DNA of 64,000 nt from Planctomycetota bacterium (GTDB lineage Bacteria > Planctomycetota > UBA1135 > GCA-002686595), in contig JAEUHY010000023.1 of assembly GCA_016795325.1 (NCBI GenBank), positions 62,001 to 126,000 of the forward strand, read 5' to 3'. Made by a program: the position numbers and the translations under genes. Numbering within the stretch: position 1 is the stretch's first letter; each line of letters begins with the position of its first letter. Below are positions 26,367 through 34,309 of the stretch, piece after piece. Under the pieces are notes generated by a model. It was not told the DNA's origin, ran no database searches, and saw only the letters and a list, made by a program, of their open reading frames with translations.

Positions 26367-28283
26367 ATGCGCTCCACCGCCGTCTCCATCGCCGCCGCGC
26401 TGCTCGTTCTCGGCGCTCCCGCCCTGGCCCAATCGACTTCCATCGTGAGCATCGGCCAGGGCGCCGCGCCCTCGGGCGGACGCTCCACGCTGAGCCAGCA
26501 AGGCACGGTCGTCACCCCCGACGGGCGCTTCGTGGTGTTCCACAGCGATGCGGGGAACCTGGTGGCGGGGGACACGCTCGGTCAGACCGACGTGTTCGTG
26601 CGCGACAACCAGACGGGCGTCACCGAACGCATCAGCGCGCTCTCGGGCGCGAACGAGCCCAACGGCGCGTGCGAGAACGGAACGATTTCGGACAATGGAC
26701 GTTTCGTGGTGTTCGAGAGCGACGCGCAGAACCTCGTGCCGGGCGACTTCAATCAGGCGCGCGACGTGTTCTTGCGCGATCGGCAGTTCGGTTTCACGAC
26801 GGTCATCAGCGTCCGCAGCGGCGGCCAGTTCGCGAACGGTGCGAGCTTCCAGGCGGTGATCTCCGGCGACGGCGCGATCGTCGCCTTCGCGAGCGCCGCG
26901 ACCGACTTGGTGGCGAACGACGCCAACGGCCACGTCGACATCTTCGTGCGCAACATCACGCTGGGCACCACGCGCCTGATCAGCGTGGCCCCGGGCGGCG
27001 CCAACGGCCCCAGCGAAGCGCCGTCGCTTTCGACGAACGGGCGCTTCCTGGCGTTCCAGAGCGCCGCTTCGAACCTCGTCGCGGGCGACACGCCCGGCAC
27101 GCTCGACGTGTTCGTGCGCGACATCTTCCTCAACGCGCCCGCGGAACTCGTGAGCCTCTCGAGCGCCGGCGCGCCCGGCAACGGCGACAGCCGCTGGCCG
27201 AGCATCTCGGGCGACGGCGCGCGCGTCGTGTTCACCAGCGCCGCCACGAACCTGGCCGGCGCCGGCGCGGCCGGGAACGACGTGTTCCTGCGCGACCGCA
27301 CGGGAGCGACGACGACGCTCGTCAACGCTCTCGGCGCGACGACCTCGAACGCCTCCGCGGAGCGCGGCCGCATCTCGCGCGGCGGCGAGTACGTCACGTT
27401 CCTTTCGGGCGCGTCGAACCTCACCACCGGTCACTCGGCCGCGACGGTCGACGTGTTCGTGAAGCAGGTGTCCACCGGCGCGATCCAGCGCGCGAGCCTT
27501 CCGACCAACCCCGCGCCCTCGGAGCCGAACGCGCCGATTCTGGTCAACGGCGGAGTGAGCGAGACCGCGCGTTTCGTGCTGTTTTCTTCGAGCGCGAGCA
27601 ACCTCGTCGCCGGCGACACCGGGACGATCGAAGACGTGTTCGCGCGCGACCTGCAGCGCAACTATTTTCTCGATCTCGACGGCGATCAGTTCGGCGACGA
27701 GAGTTCGATCGTCGCCGCGGCCTTCCCGCCCGCCGGCTTCATGGGGGTGGGCGGCGACTGCAACGACACGAACCCGCTCATCAATCCGGGCGCGACGGAG
27801 ATCTGCAACGGCGTCGACGACGACTGTGACGGCGACACCGACGAGTCGAACTGGCAACGCTACTGCCAAACCTCGATCAGTCAGTCCGGCTGCACTCCCG
27901 ACATTCAGGTCAGCGGCACGCCCAGTGCGAGCGCGACGAGCGGATTCAGCTTCTCGATCGAGGAACTGCCCGGCCAGCGCGGCGCCGCGCTCGTCTACGG
28001 CCTCTCGCAGTCCTCGGGCGCGTGGGACCTGGGCAGCACGAGCGAGCGTTGCGTGGGCTTCCCGTGGACGCGCGTTTCGGCGCTCAACGCGACGGGCACG
28101 CTCGGACAATGCGACGGCGTGTACACGCTCGACTGGCTGGCGTGGTCGGCCAACAATCCGGGCGCGCAGGGCCAACCGCTGACGGCCGGTTCGACGTTCT
28201 ACATCCAGGGCTGGTACCGCGATCCGGGCGCGCCGAAGAACTCGAACCTCACGAACGCGGTCAGCTTCACGCTGTGCCCGTGA
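26367..28283 (+). CDS. Secreted TolB/PD40-like propeller with MopE-type metal-binding motif
   Basis: The 638-residue protein starts with a signal peptide (RSTAVSIAAALLVLGAPALA). Residues about 30-430 hold seven or so repeats of the form DNGRFVVFESDAQNLVPGD...DVFLRD, a beta-propeller of the kind also found in the gene at 3605. Near residue 435 comes DLDGDQFGD, then GDCNDTNPLINPGATEICNG and VDDDCDGDTDE, the calcium/metal-binding motif known from MopE-like surface proteins. A final beta-rich domain of about 150 residues with three or four cysteines closes the protein. Similar end domains in planctomycetal exported proteins are thought to be sorting or display modules; that is inference. It is probably surface-located; ligand unknown. 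Confidence 0.72.
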   Translation: MRSTAVSIAAALLVLGAPALAQSTSIVSIGQGAAPSGGRSTLSQQGTVVTPDGRFVVFHSDAGNLVAGDTLGQTDVFVRDNQTGVTERISALSGANEPNGACENGTISDNGRFVVFESDAQNLVPGDFNQARDVFLRDRQFGFTTVISVRSGGQFANGASFQAVISGDGAIVAFASAATDLVANDANGHVDIFVRNITLGTTRLISVAPGGANGPSEAPSLSTNGRFLAFQSAASNLVAGDTPGTLDVFVRDIFLNAPAELVSLSSAGAPGNGDSRWPSISGDGARVVFTSAATNLAGAGAAGNDVFLRDRTGATTTLVNALGATTSNASAERGRISRGGEYVTFLSGASNLTTGHSAATVDVFVKQVSTGAIQRASLPTNPAPSEPNAPILVNGGVSETARFVLFSSSASNLVAGDTGTIEDVFARDLQRNYFLDLDGDQFGDESSIVAAAFPPAGFMGVGGDCNDTNPLINPGATEICNGVDDDCDGDTDESNWQRYCQTSISQSGCTPDIQVSGTPSASATSGFSFSIEELPGQRGAALVYGLSQSSGAWDLGSTSERCVGFPWTRVSALNATGTLGQCDGVYTLDWLAWSANNPGAQGQPLTAGSTFYIQGWYRDPGAPKNSNLTNAVSFTLCP

Positions 28284-28337
28284 ACCGTACGGAGCCAAGC
28301 TCGCTCCCACCACATTCGCGCGCAACCGTCGGCAGCA

Positions 28338-28361
28338 CGGTTGTACGGCGCCGTACAACCG
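28338..28361. repeat. 24-bp perfect palindrome, copy A of the GGTTGTACGG family
   Basis: The sequence is a perfect inverted repeat built on GGTTGTACGGC and its complement with no loop. It lies between two convergent genes, 54 nt after one stop and 15 nt before the other. It is identical to copy D at 48597. Copies B and C share the same outer ten bases. Confidence 0.85.
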
Positions 28362-28376
28362 GCGTCTCTCAACTGC

Positions 28377-29678
28377 TCAGGGTGCGAACACGACGCGCAC
28401 GCCGTTGGTCGCGTTGAGTCCGTTCGCCGCGCCCGTCGGATCGCGATACGCGACCTGGAAGTACCAGGTCGAGCCCGCGAGCACCGCGCTCGAGCCCACC
28501 GCGAACGGCGCGGCGGTCAGATCGAGCACCCGCTGCGCCACACCGCTGGCGTCGGTCACGAGGACCGGCGACACGCGTTGGCGCGGCGCCGCGACGCACA
28601 ACGCTCCGGCGCCGTACGGCACGTTCGCCTGCGCGGGACCGTAGTACAGGAACGCGTTCACGTTCGCGGGCGCGTAGTTCACGCTCCAGGCGAGGTCGTT
28701 GTTCGCGATCGAGCTTGAACCGCCGGGCGAGAGCACCGCGCCGAGTCCCGCGCTGTTGGAGTTCGTCTCGCAGTACAGGTCGAACGTGGCGCTGCGGCCG
28801 AGCGTGCGGTCGACGTGGCGGATCAGCGTGCGCAGCGAGATTTCTGCGGCGCGCTGCGCCTGGGGCCAAGGGATGCTCCGTCCGACGTGCGTGTGACCGG
28901 CCGCTACGCACCACGCCGGATCCTGCGGACTGGCGTGGATCGCCTGGTACCAAACGCCCAGGTAGGCGATGAACTCGGACAGGAATCCGCCGCCGTTGCC
29001 CGAGAGGCACACGAACGCATTCAGGCCGGCGTTCGCATCGTTGACGTCGTCCACGATCTCCTGCACCGGCAGGGTCGACGGCCGCAGATGGCCCGCGGGA
29101 ACCGAGTTGTCCGGCGGCGCCGGATTGGGTTGGAGCGGCGCGACGTAGTCGTTCACCCAGCTCGAACGGTTGAACTGGTTCATCTCCAGCTCCCAGTTGA
29201 ACTGCGCGCTGCTGCGGCTGAAGGTCATGATCGCGATCGGCTGCAGCGCGTTGGCGATCGGCCAGAAGTCCGCCGTCGTGTCCTGGTAGTCGACGGTCAA
29301 GTCGCCGGCGCCCGTACCGCAGCTCGTGCAGGTCGGCGGCGTGAACTCCGGGAAGTAGGCGTAGACGTCGTAGCCGCGGCCCTCCCAGTTCGAGCCGATC
29401 CAACCGAGCGGATTCTGCGCTGGATTGGGGCTGAAACGCCGCACAGCTTCGTTCGACGGCGGCCAGTAGCCGGTGAGCAAGATCGCCGGTCGCGCCCCGG
29501 CCGACATCGACTGCGCGCGCGGCGTGCCGCTGGTGACGCCGGGCAGGTTGGACTGCGGCGGGTCGAGGCGGCGCACGAGCACGCCGCTCGCGCCCATCTG
29601 CGCAGAGGCGGGCGCGCCCAACGTGCACACCCAAGCGAACGTCGAGAGCGCGGCGAGGGAGCGAATCGGCAAGTGCAT
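28377..29678 (-). CDS. Secreted pyroglutamyl-peptidase I-like protein (C15 fold), Cys replaced by Ser
   Basis: The 433-residue protein has a clear signal peptide (FAWVCTLGAPASAQ). The first half shows RPAILLTGYWPPSNEAVRRF at residues 64-82, matching the N-terminal LVTGFxPF-type strand of C15 peptidases. Later, FVCLSGNGGGFLSEF aligns by eye with the S-N-x-A-G-x-x-x-C-N nucleophile block, with Ser234 in place of the catalytic cysteine, and AAGHTHVGRSIP at about 259-270 matches the catalytic-histidine strand. The last 130 residues look like a beta-rich display domain similar to that ending the gene at 26367. C15 enzymes are normally cytoplasmic and about 210 residues, so an exported, longer form without the cysteine is unusual. 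Activity cannot be assumed. Confidence 0.55.
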   Translation of the reverse strand: MHLPIRSLAALSTFAWVCTLGAPASAQMGASGVLVRRLDPPQSNLPGVTSGTPRAQSMSAGARPAILLTGYWPPSNEAVRRFSPNPAQNPLGWIGSNWEGRGYDVYAYFPEFTPPTCTSCGTGAGDLTVDYQDTTADFWPIANALQPIAIMTFSRSSAQFNWELEMNQFNRSSWVNDYVAPLQPNPAPPDNSVPAGHLRPSTLPVQEIVDDVNDANAGLNAFVCLSGNGGGFLSEFIAYLGVWYQAIHASPQDPAWCVAAGHTHVGRSIPWPQAQRAAEISLRTLIRHVDRTLGRSATFDLYCETNSNSAGLGAVLSPGGSSSIANNDLAWSVNYAPANVNAFLYYGPAQANVPYGAGALCVAAPRQRVSPVLVTDASGVAQRVLDLTAAPFAVGSSAVLAGSTWYFQVAYRDPTGAANGLNATNGVRVVFAP

Positions 29679-29732
29679 GGTTTCCTCGGGAATGTGGAGC
29701 GGGGACGGGACCTGCGGCACTCTAGCCGCAGC

Positions 29733-30155
29733 ATGGAAACCTCGCCGAGCCCGCGTGACTTCGACCCCGTCGCCGCCATGCCCGCGGCCGCGTTCTTCGG
29801 TTTCGACTTCCGCGAGCGCGCCGCCGAGCACGCGCGCGTCGCGCTCGCGCCGCGGCCCGAGTTCTTCCAAGGCCAAGGCCGCGTCCACGGCGGGATCCTC
29901 GCCACCCTCGCCGACACGGCCGCGGTGTGGCTGCTGCTCGGCCCGCTCCTGCCGGAGCGCACGCTCACGAGCATCGAGTTCAAGCTCAACTTCGTGCGGC
30001 CCGCGCTGGCCGAACGCGGCGAGCTTCTCGCCGTCGCCAAACTCGTGCGCCGCGGCCGCACCGTCGCGCTCGCCTCCGTCGACGTGCTGCAGGCGGGCGA
30101 GCTCGTCGCGACGGGCCTGTTCACCTACCTCGTCGCGGGCGTGGCGCCGGGTTGA
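29733..30155 (+). CDS. PaaI-family hotdog thioesterase
   Basis: The 140-residue cytoplasmic protein is a single hotdog domain. The signature is QGRVHGGILATLADTAAVW, where HGG and the following aspartate form the acyl-CoA thioesterase site of the PaaI group, followed by TSIEFKLNFVRPA and ARVVRRG-type strands ending in GLFTYLV. It would hydrolyse an aryl- or acyl-CoA; the substrate is unknown. It is divergent from the C15-like gene with only 54 nt between starts, so promoters must overlap. A long inverted repeat starts 3 nt after its stop. Confidence 0.82.
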   Translation: METSPSPRDFDPVAAMPAAAFFGFDFRERAAEHARVALAPRPEFFQGQGRVHGGILATLADTAAVWLLLGPLLPERTLTSIEFKLNFVRPALAERGELLAVAKLVRRGRTVALASVDVLQAGELVATGLFTYLVAGVAPG

Positions 30156-30158
30156 GCG

Positions 30159-30267
30159 CCGCGGTTGTACGGTGCCAGAGCAATTTGCACCGCGCCGCCG
30201 TTGCGTTCGGGTCGCCCGTTGCGTGGCGCGGCGCGGTGCAAATTGCTCTGGCACCGTACAACCGCGG
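30159..30267. repeat. Long inverted repeat, copy B of the GGTTGTACGG family
   Basis: Two 40-bp arms, 30159-30198 and 30228-30267, are perfectly complementary around a 29-nt loop. The element fills the whole gap between the stop codons of two convergent genes (30155 and 30268). The outer 25 bases (GGTTGTACGGTGCCAGAGCA and five more) are the same as in copy C, while the inner stem differs. It should form a very stable hairpin on either transcript. Confidence 0.9.
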
Positions 30268-32232
30268 TCACCAGTTGAGCCATTCCTCGTTGGCGCTCTC
30301 GAGCTCGCGCTCGCACTCGGCGATACGCATCTGCGTTTCGCGCATCTTCGAAGCGTTGCGGTAGACCTCTTCGCTCACGAGCGACTCCTGCAGCGTCTTG
30401 AGCTCGGCCTCGAGCGCGATGATCTTCTTCTCGAGCTTCTCGAAGGCCCACGGGTTGCGCACCTTGCTGCCGCTCGCGGCCTTGGACGGCTGAGCCGGCG
30501 TCGGCGACGACTTGGCGGCGGACTTCTCCGTCGCACGTTCCGCGGCCTTTTCCGCTGCTTTTTCCGCAGCTCGGTCCGCGGCGCGATCGGCCTTGCGCTG
30601 CACGTCGCGGTCGACCAGCGCCTGCGCGTTCTGTTCGTTCTTGATGCGCCGCCAATCGCTGTAGTTGCCCGTGTGCAGCACGGCGCGTCCGCCGCCGACC
30701 TCGAGGATGTGCGTGCACAGCCCGTCTAGGAACGCGCGGTCGTGGCTGACGCACACCAGCGCTCCGTCGAAGTCGCCGAGCAGCTCCTCGAGCGAGGTGC
30801 GCGCGCCCAGATCGAGGTGGTTGGTCGGCTCGTCCATCGCGAGCCAAGTGATCGGCGTCGAGAGCAGCTTGGCGAGGCTCAGGCGCGCGCGCTCGCCGCC
30901 CGAGAGCGCCGGCATGGCCTTCTCGACTTCGTTCCCGCGGAACAGGAAACGCGCCAGGAACGAGCGCACTTCGAGGTCGGTCCACTCCGGGTGCACGCGG
31001 CGCATTTCGCTCGTCGGATTGCCGTCTTCGCGCAGTCCCGAGGTGTCCTGGTCGTAGTACCCGCACAGCGCCTTGTGCCCGAACACGATCTCGCCGCGCA
31101 GCGCGTTCGAGCGCCCCGCCAGGATCTTGAGCAACGTGGTCTTGCCGGCGCCGTTGGGGCCGACGACGCCGATGCGCTGGCCGCGGCCGATGCGCAGGTC
31201 GAGGTCCTTGAACAGCACACGCTCGCCGTAGCCGCCCGCGAGTGCTTTGGTCTCGAGCACGAGCTCGCCGCCGCGTTCGACCTTGGGCGCCGGGATGTTG
31301 GGGATGCGCACGTCCTCGAAGGGCTGCTGGACACGCACGAGGTTTTCGAGCTTCTTCTGCCGACCCTTGGCCTCGACCGTCCGCTGCGAGCCCATGTGCT
31401 TGCGGATGAAGGCCTCTTCCTTGGAGATGTAGTCCTGCTGGATCTCCCACGCGCGCTGCTCGCTCGCGAAACGCTCCTGCTTGAGCTGCACGAACTTCTC
31501 GTAGGAGCCCGGATAGCGCCGCACTTGCCCGCGTTCGAGGTCGAGGATCGAGTCGACGCAGGTCGAGAGCATGCGCCGGTCGTGGCTCACGATCAGCACG
31601 GCGCCCTTGAGCTCGCGCAGCCAGCTTTCGATCCACTCGATGCCGACGAGGTCGAGGTGGTTGGTCGGTTCGTCGAGCAAGAGCAACTCGTGGCCCGCGA
31701 CCAGCTCGCGCGCCAGCGCCGTGCGGCTGCGCTCGCCGCCCGAAAGCGTGCGCGCTTCGCGCTGCCAGAAGCTCTCGGGCAGGCCGATGCCGCTGAGCAC
31801 CTTCTCGACCTTGTGGCCCAGGTCCCAACCGCCGAGCTCCTCGAGGCGTTGCGTCAGCTCGTCGTGGCGCTTGACGAGCGAGTCGAGCTCGGCGCCGCCG
31901 GCGTGCTCCAGCGCGTCGTTGACTCGCGCGAGCTCCGCCTCGACTTCCTTCGCGCGCACCAGCCCGCCCTCGACGTAGCCCAGCACCGTCTGCCCGGGCT
32001 CGAACTGCGGAATCTGCGGCACGTGGCCCAGCCGCGCGCCCTTGCGGAACGTGATCGACCCGCCGTCGGGCTTGTCGAGGCCCTCGATCAGCTCCAGCAA
32101 CGTCGTCTTGCCGCCGCCGTTGCGTCCCACCAGGCCGATCTTCTCGCCCGGATCAATTTGGAACGTCACGCCGCGCAGCACTTCCTGCGCGCCGAAATGG
32201 CGGGACACGTTGTCGACGATCAGGAGGCTCAC
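30268..32232 (-). CDS. ABC-F family ATPase (ribosome-associated type)
   Basis: The 654-residue cytoplasmic protein has two ABC cassettes and no membrane domain. Cassette one has Walker A GRNGGGKTT (residues 36-44) and signature LSGGERSRTALAREL; cassette two has GPNGAGKTTLLKIL and LSGGERARLSLAKLL, with LLLDEPTNHLDL-type Walker B segments in both. The linker carries charged helices and the last 90 residues form a lysine/glutamate-rich coiled coil preceded by an alanine-rich AADRAAEKAAEKAAERATEK segment. This resembles the Uup/YbiT/YheS subgroup, which acts on the translating ribosome. It starts with GTG at 32232, divergent from the HIT gene. The exact subfamily is not fixed. Confidence 0.88.
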   Translation of the reverse strand: MSLLIVDNVSRHFGAQEVLRGVTFQIDPGEKIGLVGRNGGGKTTLLELIEGLDKPDGGSITFRKGARLGHVPQIPQFEPGQTVLGYVEGGLVRAKEVEAELARVNDALEHAGGAELDSLVKRHDELTQRLEELGGWDLGHKVEKVLSGIGLPESFWQREARTLSGGERSRTALARELVAGHELLLLDEPTNHLDLVGIEWIESWLRELKGAVLIVSHDRRMLSTCVDSILDLERGQVRRYPGSYEKFVQLKQERFASEQRAWEIQQDYISKEEAFIRKHMGSQRTVEAKGRQKKLENLVRVQQPFEDVRIPNIPAPKVERGGELVLETKALAGGYGERVLFKDLDLRIGRGQRIGVVGPNGAGKTTLLKILAGRSNALRGEIVFGHKALCGYYDQDTSGLREDGNPTSEMRRVHPEWTDLEVRSFLARFLFRGNEVEKAMPALSGGERARLSLAKLLSTPITWLAMDEPTNHLDLGARTSLEELLGDFDGALVCVSHDRAFLDGLCTHILEVGGGRAVLHTGNYSDWRRIKNEQNAQALVDRDVQRKADRAADRAAEKAAEKAAERATEKSAAKSSPTPAQPSKAASGSKVRNPWAFEKLEKKIIALEAELKTLQESLVSEEVYRNASKMRETQMRIAECERELESANEEWLNW

Positions 32233-32354
32233 GGGGCGAAAGAGGGTACGCGCTGCGCGCGGCGCGGCAAGCGTGGTTTGCCGGCGATGTTGCAGGTGTC
32301 CTGGTGCGGGCCACGGACGCCGCCCGCGCTACGATCCGTGCCGAGCAACCCACC

Positions 32355-32786
32355 ATGCCGACCCTCTTCACGCGCATCATCGACGGCGAGCTTCCCGGGC
32401 GTTTCGTGTGGCGCGACGAGCACTGCGTCGCGTTCCTCTCGATCCAGCCCATCCGGCCCGGGCACACGTTGGTCGTGCCACGGCGCGAGATCGACCACTG
32501 GAACGACATGCCGGCCGAGCTGAACGCGCACGTGTTCGAGGTGGCGCGCAAGGTGAGCCTGGCGATGCGCAAGGGCTTCGGTTGCCAGAAGGTGGGCCTG
32601 TCGATCGTCGGGCTCGAAGTGCGGCACGCGCACCTCCACTTGATGCAGCTCGACCAGCCGAGCGACATGGACTTCGCGCGCCAGCGCAAGGACGTGCCCG
32701 CCGCCGAGTTCGACTCGGCCGCCGCGACGATCCGCGCGGCGCTGCGCGAACTGGGCTTCGCGGGGGCTGCGCAGCGGCTCGATTGA
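32355..32786 (+). CDS. HIT family nucleotide hydrolase/transferase
   Basis: The 143-residue protein has the histidine triad in GLEVRHAHLHLMQL, with His91, His93 and His95 in H-x-H-x-H. N-terminal blocks FTRIIDGELPGRFVWRDEHC and IRPGHTLVVPRREIDHW are typical of the HinT/PKCI-like branch. Such enzymes cleave nucleoside phosphoramidates or related bonds in the cytoplasm. The length is slightly above the usual 110-130, with an extra C-terminal helix. It diverges from the ABC-F gene across 122 nt and is followed 19 nt later by the FG-GAP protein gene. Confidence 0.9.
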   Translation: MPTLFTRIIDGELPGRFVWRDEHCVAFLSIQPIRPGHTLVVPRREIDHWNDMPAELNAHVFEVARKVSLAMRKGFGCQKVGLSIVGLEVRHAHLHLMQLDQPSDMDFARQRKDVPAAEFDSAAATIRAALRELGFAGAAQRLD

Positions 32787-32805
32787 AGCGCGCTACATTG
32801 AGCGG

Positions 32806-34059
32806 GTGCGAAGAGCAGACCAAAGCCTGTCGCAATGCACTCTCTCAGTGGCGTGTGGCCTCTTCCTCGCGGTCTGGCCTGTATTCGCATCCCGTGAGCT
32901 GAGCGGGATGCGCGACTCCGTCGCCATCGCGGGCGCTTGGACAGATCTCGACGGCGACGGAAGCCGCGATGTCGCGCTGGTTTCTCGATCGGTTCCCATC
33001 TTGTCGGAGAGCGAGACGCCGCGGACGGCGCGCTTCGAGGTGATCTCGTCGAGGGACGGTCAACTCCTGCAACAACTCGATCTTGGCGTCGAGGTCCCGA
33101 TCGATGCCGACTGCCTGACCTCGATCGGCGCCCGCGACGGCGCTCCGGAGTTGCTTGCCTTCGTGGCTATGGACGGCGTCCGGATTCTGGTCGCAACCCA
33201 GGCCCCGAAGTCGACGGTGGTTCGCGACGCGTCCGGCGTCGTCGCGTGGATCCCCGACGAAGACGGCGACGGCGCTGCGGAGTTGGTTGTCCAGCGCGCG
33301 AACAAGAGCCCCGCGCTGCTCCCAAGCCGCACGTGGACGGCGGATGTCGATCGCTATCGTTCCGTGCGGGGTTCGGCGGCGTCGGTCGGCGATGTGGACG
33401 CGGATGGAGTGGTGGACATCATCGCGCGGAGATCGGAGTCGGAGGGCGTCGTCGCGGTCGTCTCTGGCAAGAGCGGCAAGCTGATCGTTGCTGTCGACGA
33501 GACAGCCAGCGGTTTGTGGTCGTCCGGGCAGGACGTGGTCTCGGGGGCCGAGGCCCAGGACGTCGACGGCGACGGCCAGCGCGACTTCTACGTCGCCAGC
33601 TTCGATCCGATCGAAGGCGGCACCAGCGGCTCTGTGTTCTGCATTTCGGGTCGCGACGGGAAGCGGCTTCAGCGCTGGGAGTCCAGCGGCGAGTTCGACG
33701 GCGGCGCCTCGCACCTGACGCTCATCGACGACGAGGACGGCGACGGCGTACGCGAGCTCTTCCTCACATTGAGGCGCGCGTACAACCCGCCCGTCACCGC
33801 TGGCGCGACGGCCCTCGTGCTGAGCGGCAAGTCGCTCGCGCCTCTAGACCGCTTCGATGCGCCGTTCGGCGCGTATCCGGCGAATCGCGCGCTCTTCATG
33901 CCCGCTCGATTGCCGTCCGCGCCGAGCGGCGTCGCGTTCGCCAGCTGGGGCGCGGGCCTGGTCTCGTCCCTGGAGTACGCACAACGCCGCGTCGGCGGCG
34001 GGTTCGTCCACGTTCGTCGCCGTGGAGCCACGTCTGCCGAAGCCTGGGTTGTGCCGTAA
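32806..34059 (+). CDS. Secreted FG-GAP/VCBS-type propeller protein
   Basis: The 417-residue protein starts at a GTG and has an N-terminal hydrophobic segment (TLSVACGLFLAVWPVFA) serving as signal peptide or anchor. At least five calcium-binding loops of the type DxDGDGxxD follow: DLDGDGSRD, DEDGDGAAE, DVDADGVVD, DVDGDGQRD and DEDGDGVRE, each in a strand-loop repeat. That is the integrin-like FG-GAP beta-propeller. Such proteins are extracellular and bind calcium and other ligands; the partner is unknown. The GTG start is 19 nt after the HIT stop. The 250 nt beyond its stop carry the operator dyads of the next gene cluster. Confidence 0.75.
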   Translation: MRRADQSLSQCTLSVACGLFLAVWPVFASRELSGMRDSVAIAGAWTDLDGDGSRDVALVSRSVPILSESETPRTARFEVISSRDGQLLQQLDLGVEVPIDADCLTSIGARDGAPELLAFVAMDGVRILVATQAPKSTVVRDASGVVAWIPDEDGDGAAELVVQRANKSPALLPSRTWTADVDRYRSVRGSAASVGDVDADGVVDIIARRSESEGVVAVVSGKSGKLIVAVDETASGLWSSGQDVVSGAEAQDVDGDGQRDFYVASFDPIEGGTSGSVFCISGRDGKRLQRWESSGEFDGGASHLTLIDDEDGDGVRELFLTLRRAYNPPVTAGATALVLSGKSLAPLDRFDAPFGAYPANRALFMPARLPSAPSGVAFASWGAGLVSSLEYAQRRVGGGFVHVRRRGATSAEAWVVP

Positions 34060-34249
34060 CGAGCGGCCCGCGGACTGTCTCAATGGGCGCGATCTGCGTG
34101 GTCACGATCGCGCCTGCGCAATCGAATCGGCGGACTGCGCCCACGCAGGTGCGGTGGAGACGAGAGCGACCCGGCCATCGCCATAGGCCTCTCCCGGCGT
34201 AGCGCTTGCGAAAAAAGCAACTGGCCCATTGCCAGCTCCGCCCGCTTCC

Positions 34250-34263
34250 ACTACCTAGGTAGT
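34250..34263. promoter_or_regulatory. Predicted BlaI/MecI-type operator 1
   Basis: The 14-bp perfect palindrome ACTACCTAGGTAGT fits the form CTAC-N4-GTAG. BlaI/MecI/CopY repressors bind dyads with TACA or CTAC half-sites. It lies 46 nt before the GTG of the TPR gene and 19 bp centre-to-centre from operator 2, about two helical turns, so dimers could bind the same face. A similar dyad precedes blaI itself. Confidence 0.6.
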
Positions 34264-34269
34264 TACAAG

Positions 34270-34281
34270 CTACCGCGGTAG
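34270..34281. promoter_or_regulatory. Predicted BlaI/MecI-type operator 2
   Basis: The 12-bp perfect palindrome CTACCGCGGTAG shares both half-sites with operator 1 and lies 28 nt before the TPR start codon. Binding here would cover the likely promoter or the ribosome-binding region (GGAGG at 34297-34301). Confidence 0.58.
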
Positions 34282-34309
34282 TTGAACGCCCGTCTCGGAG
34301 GTCCTGGCC

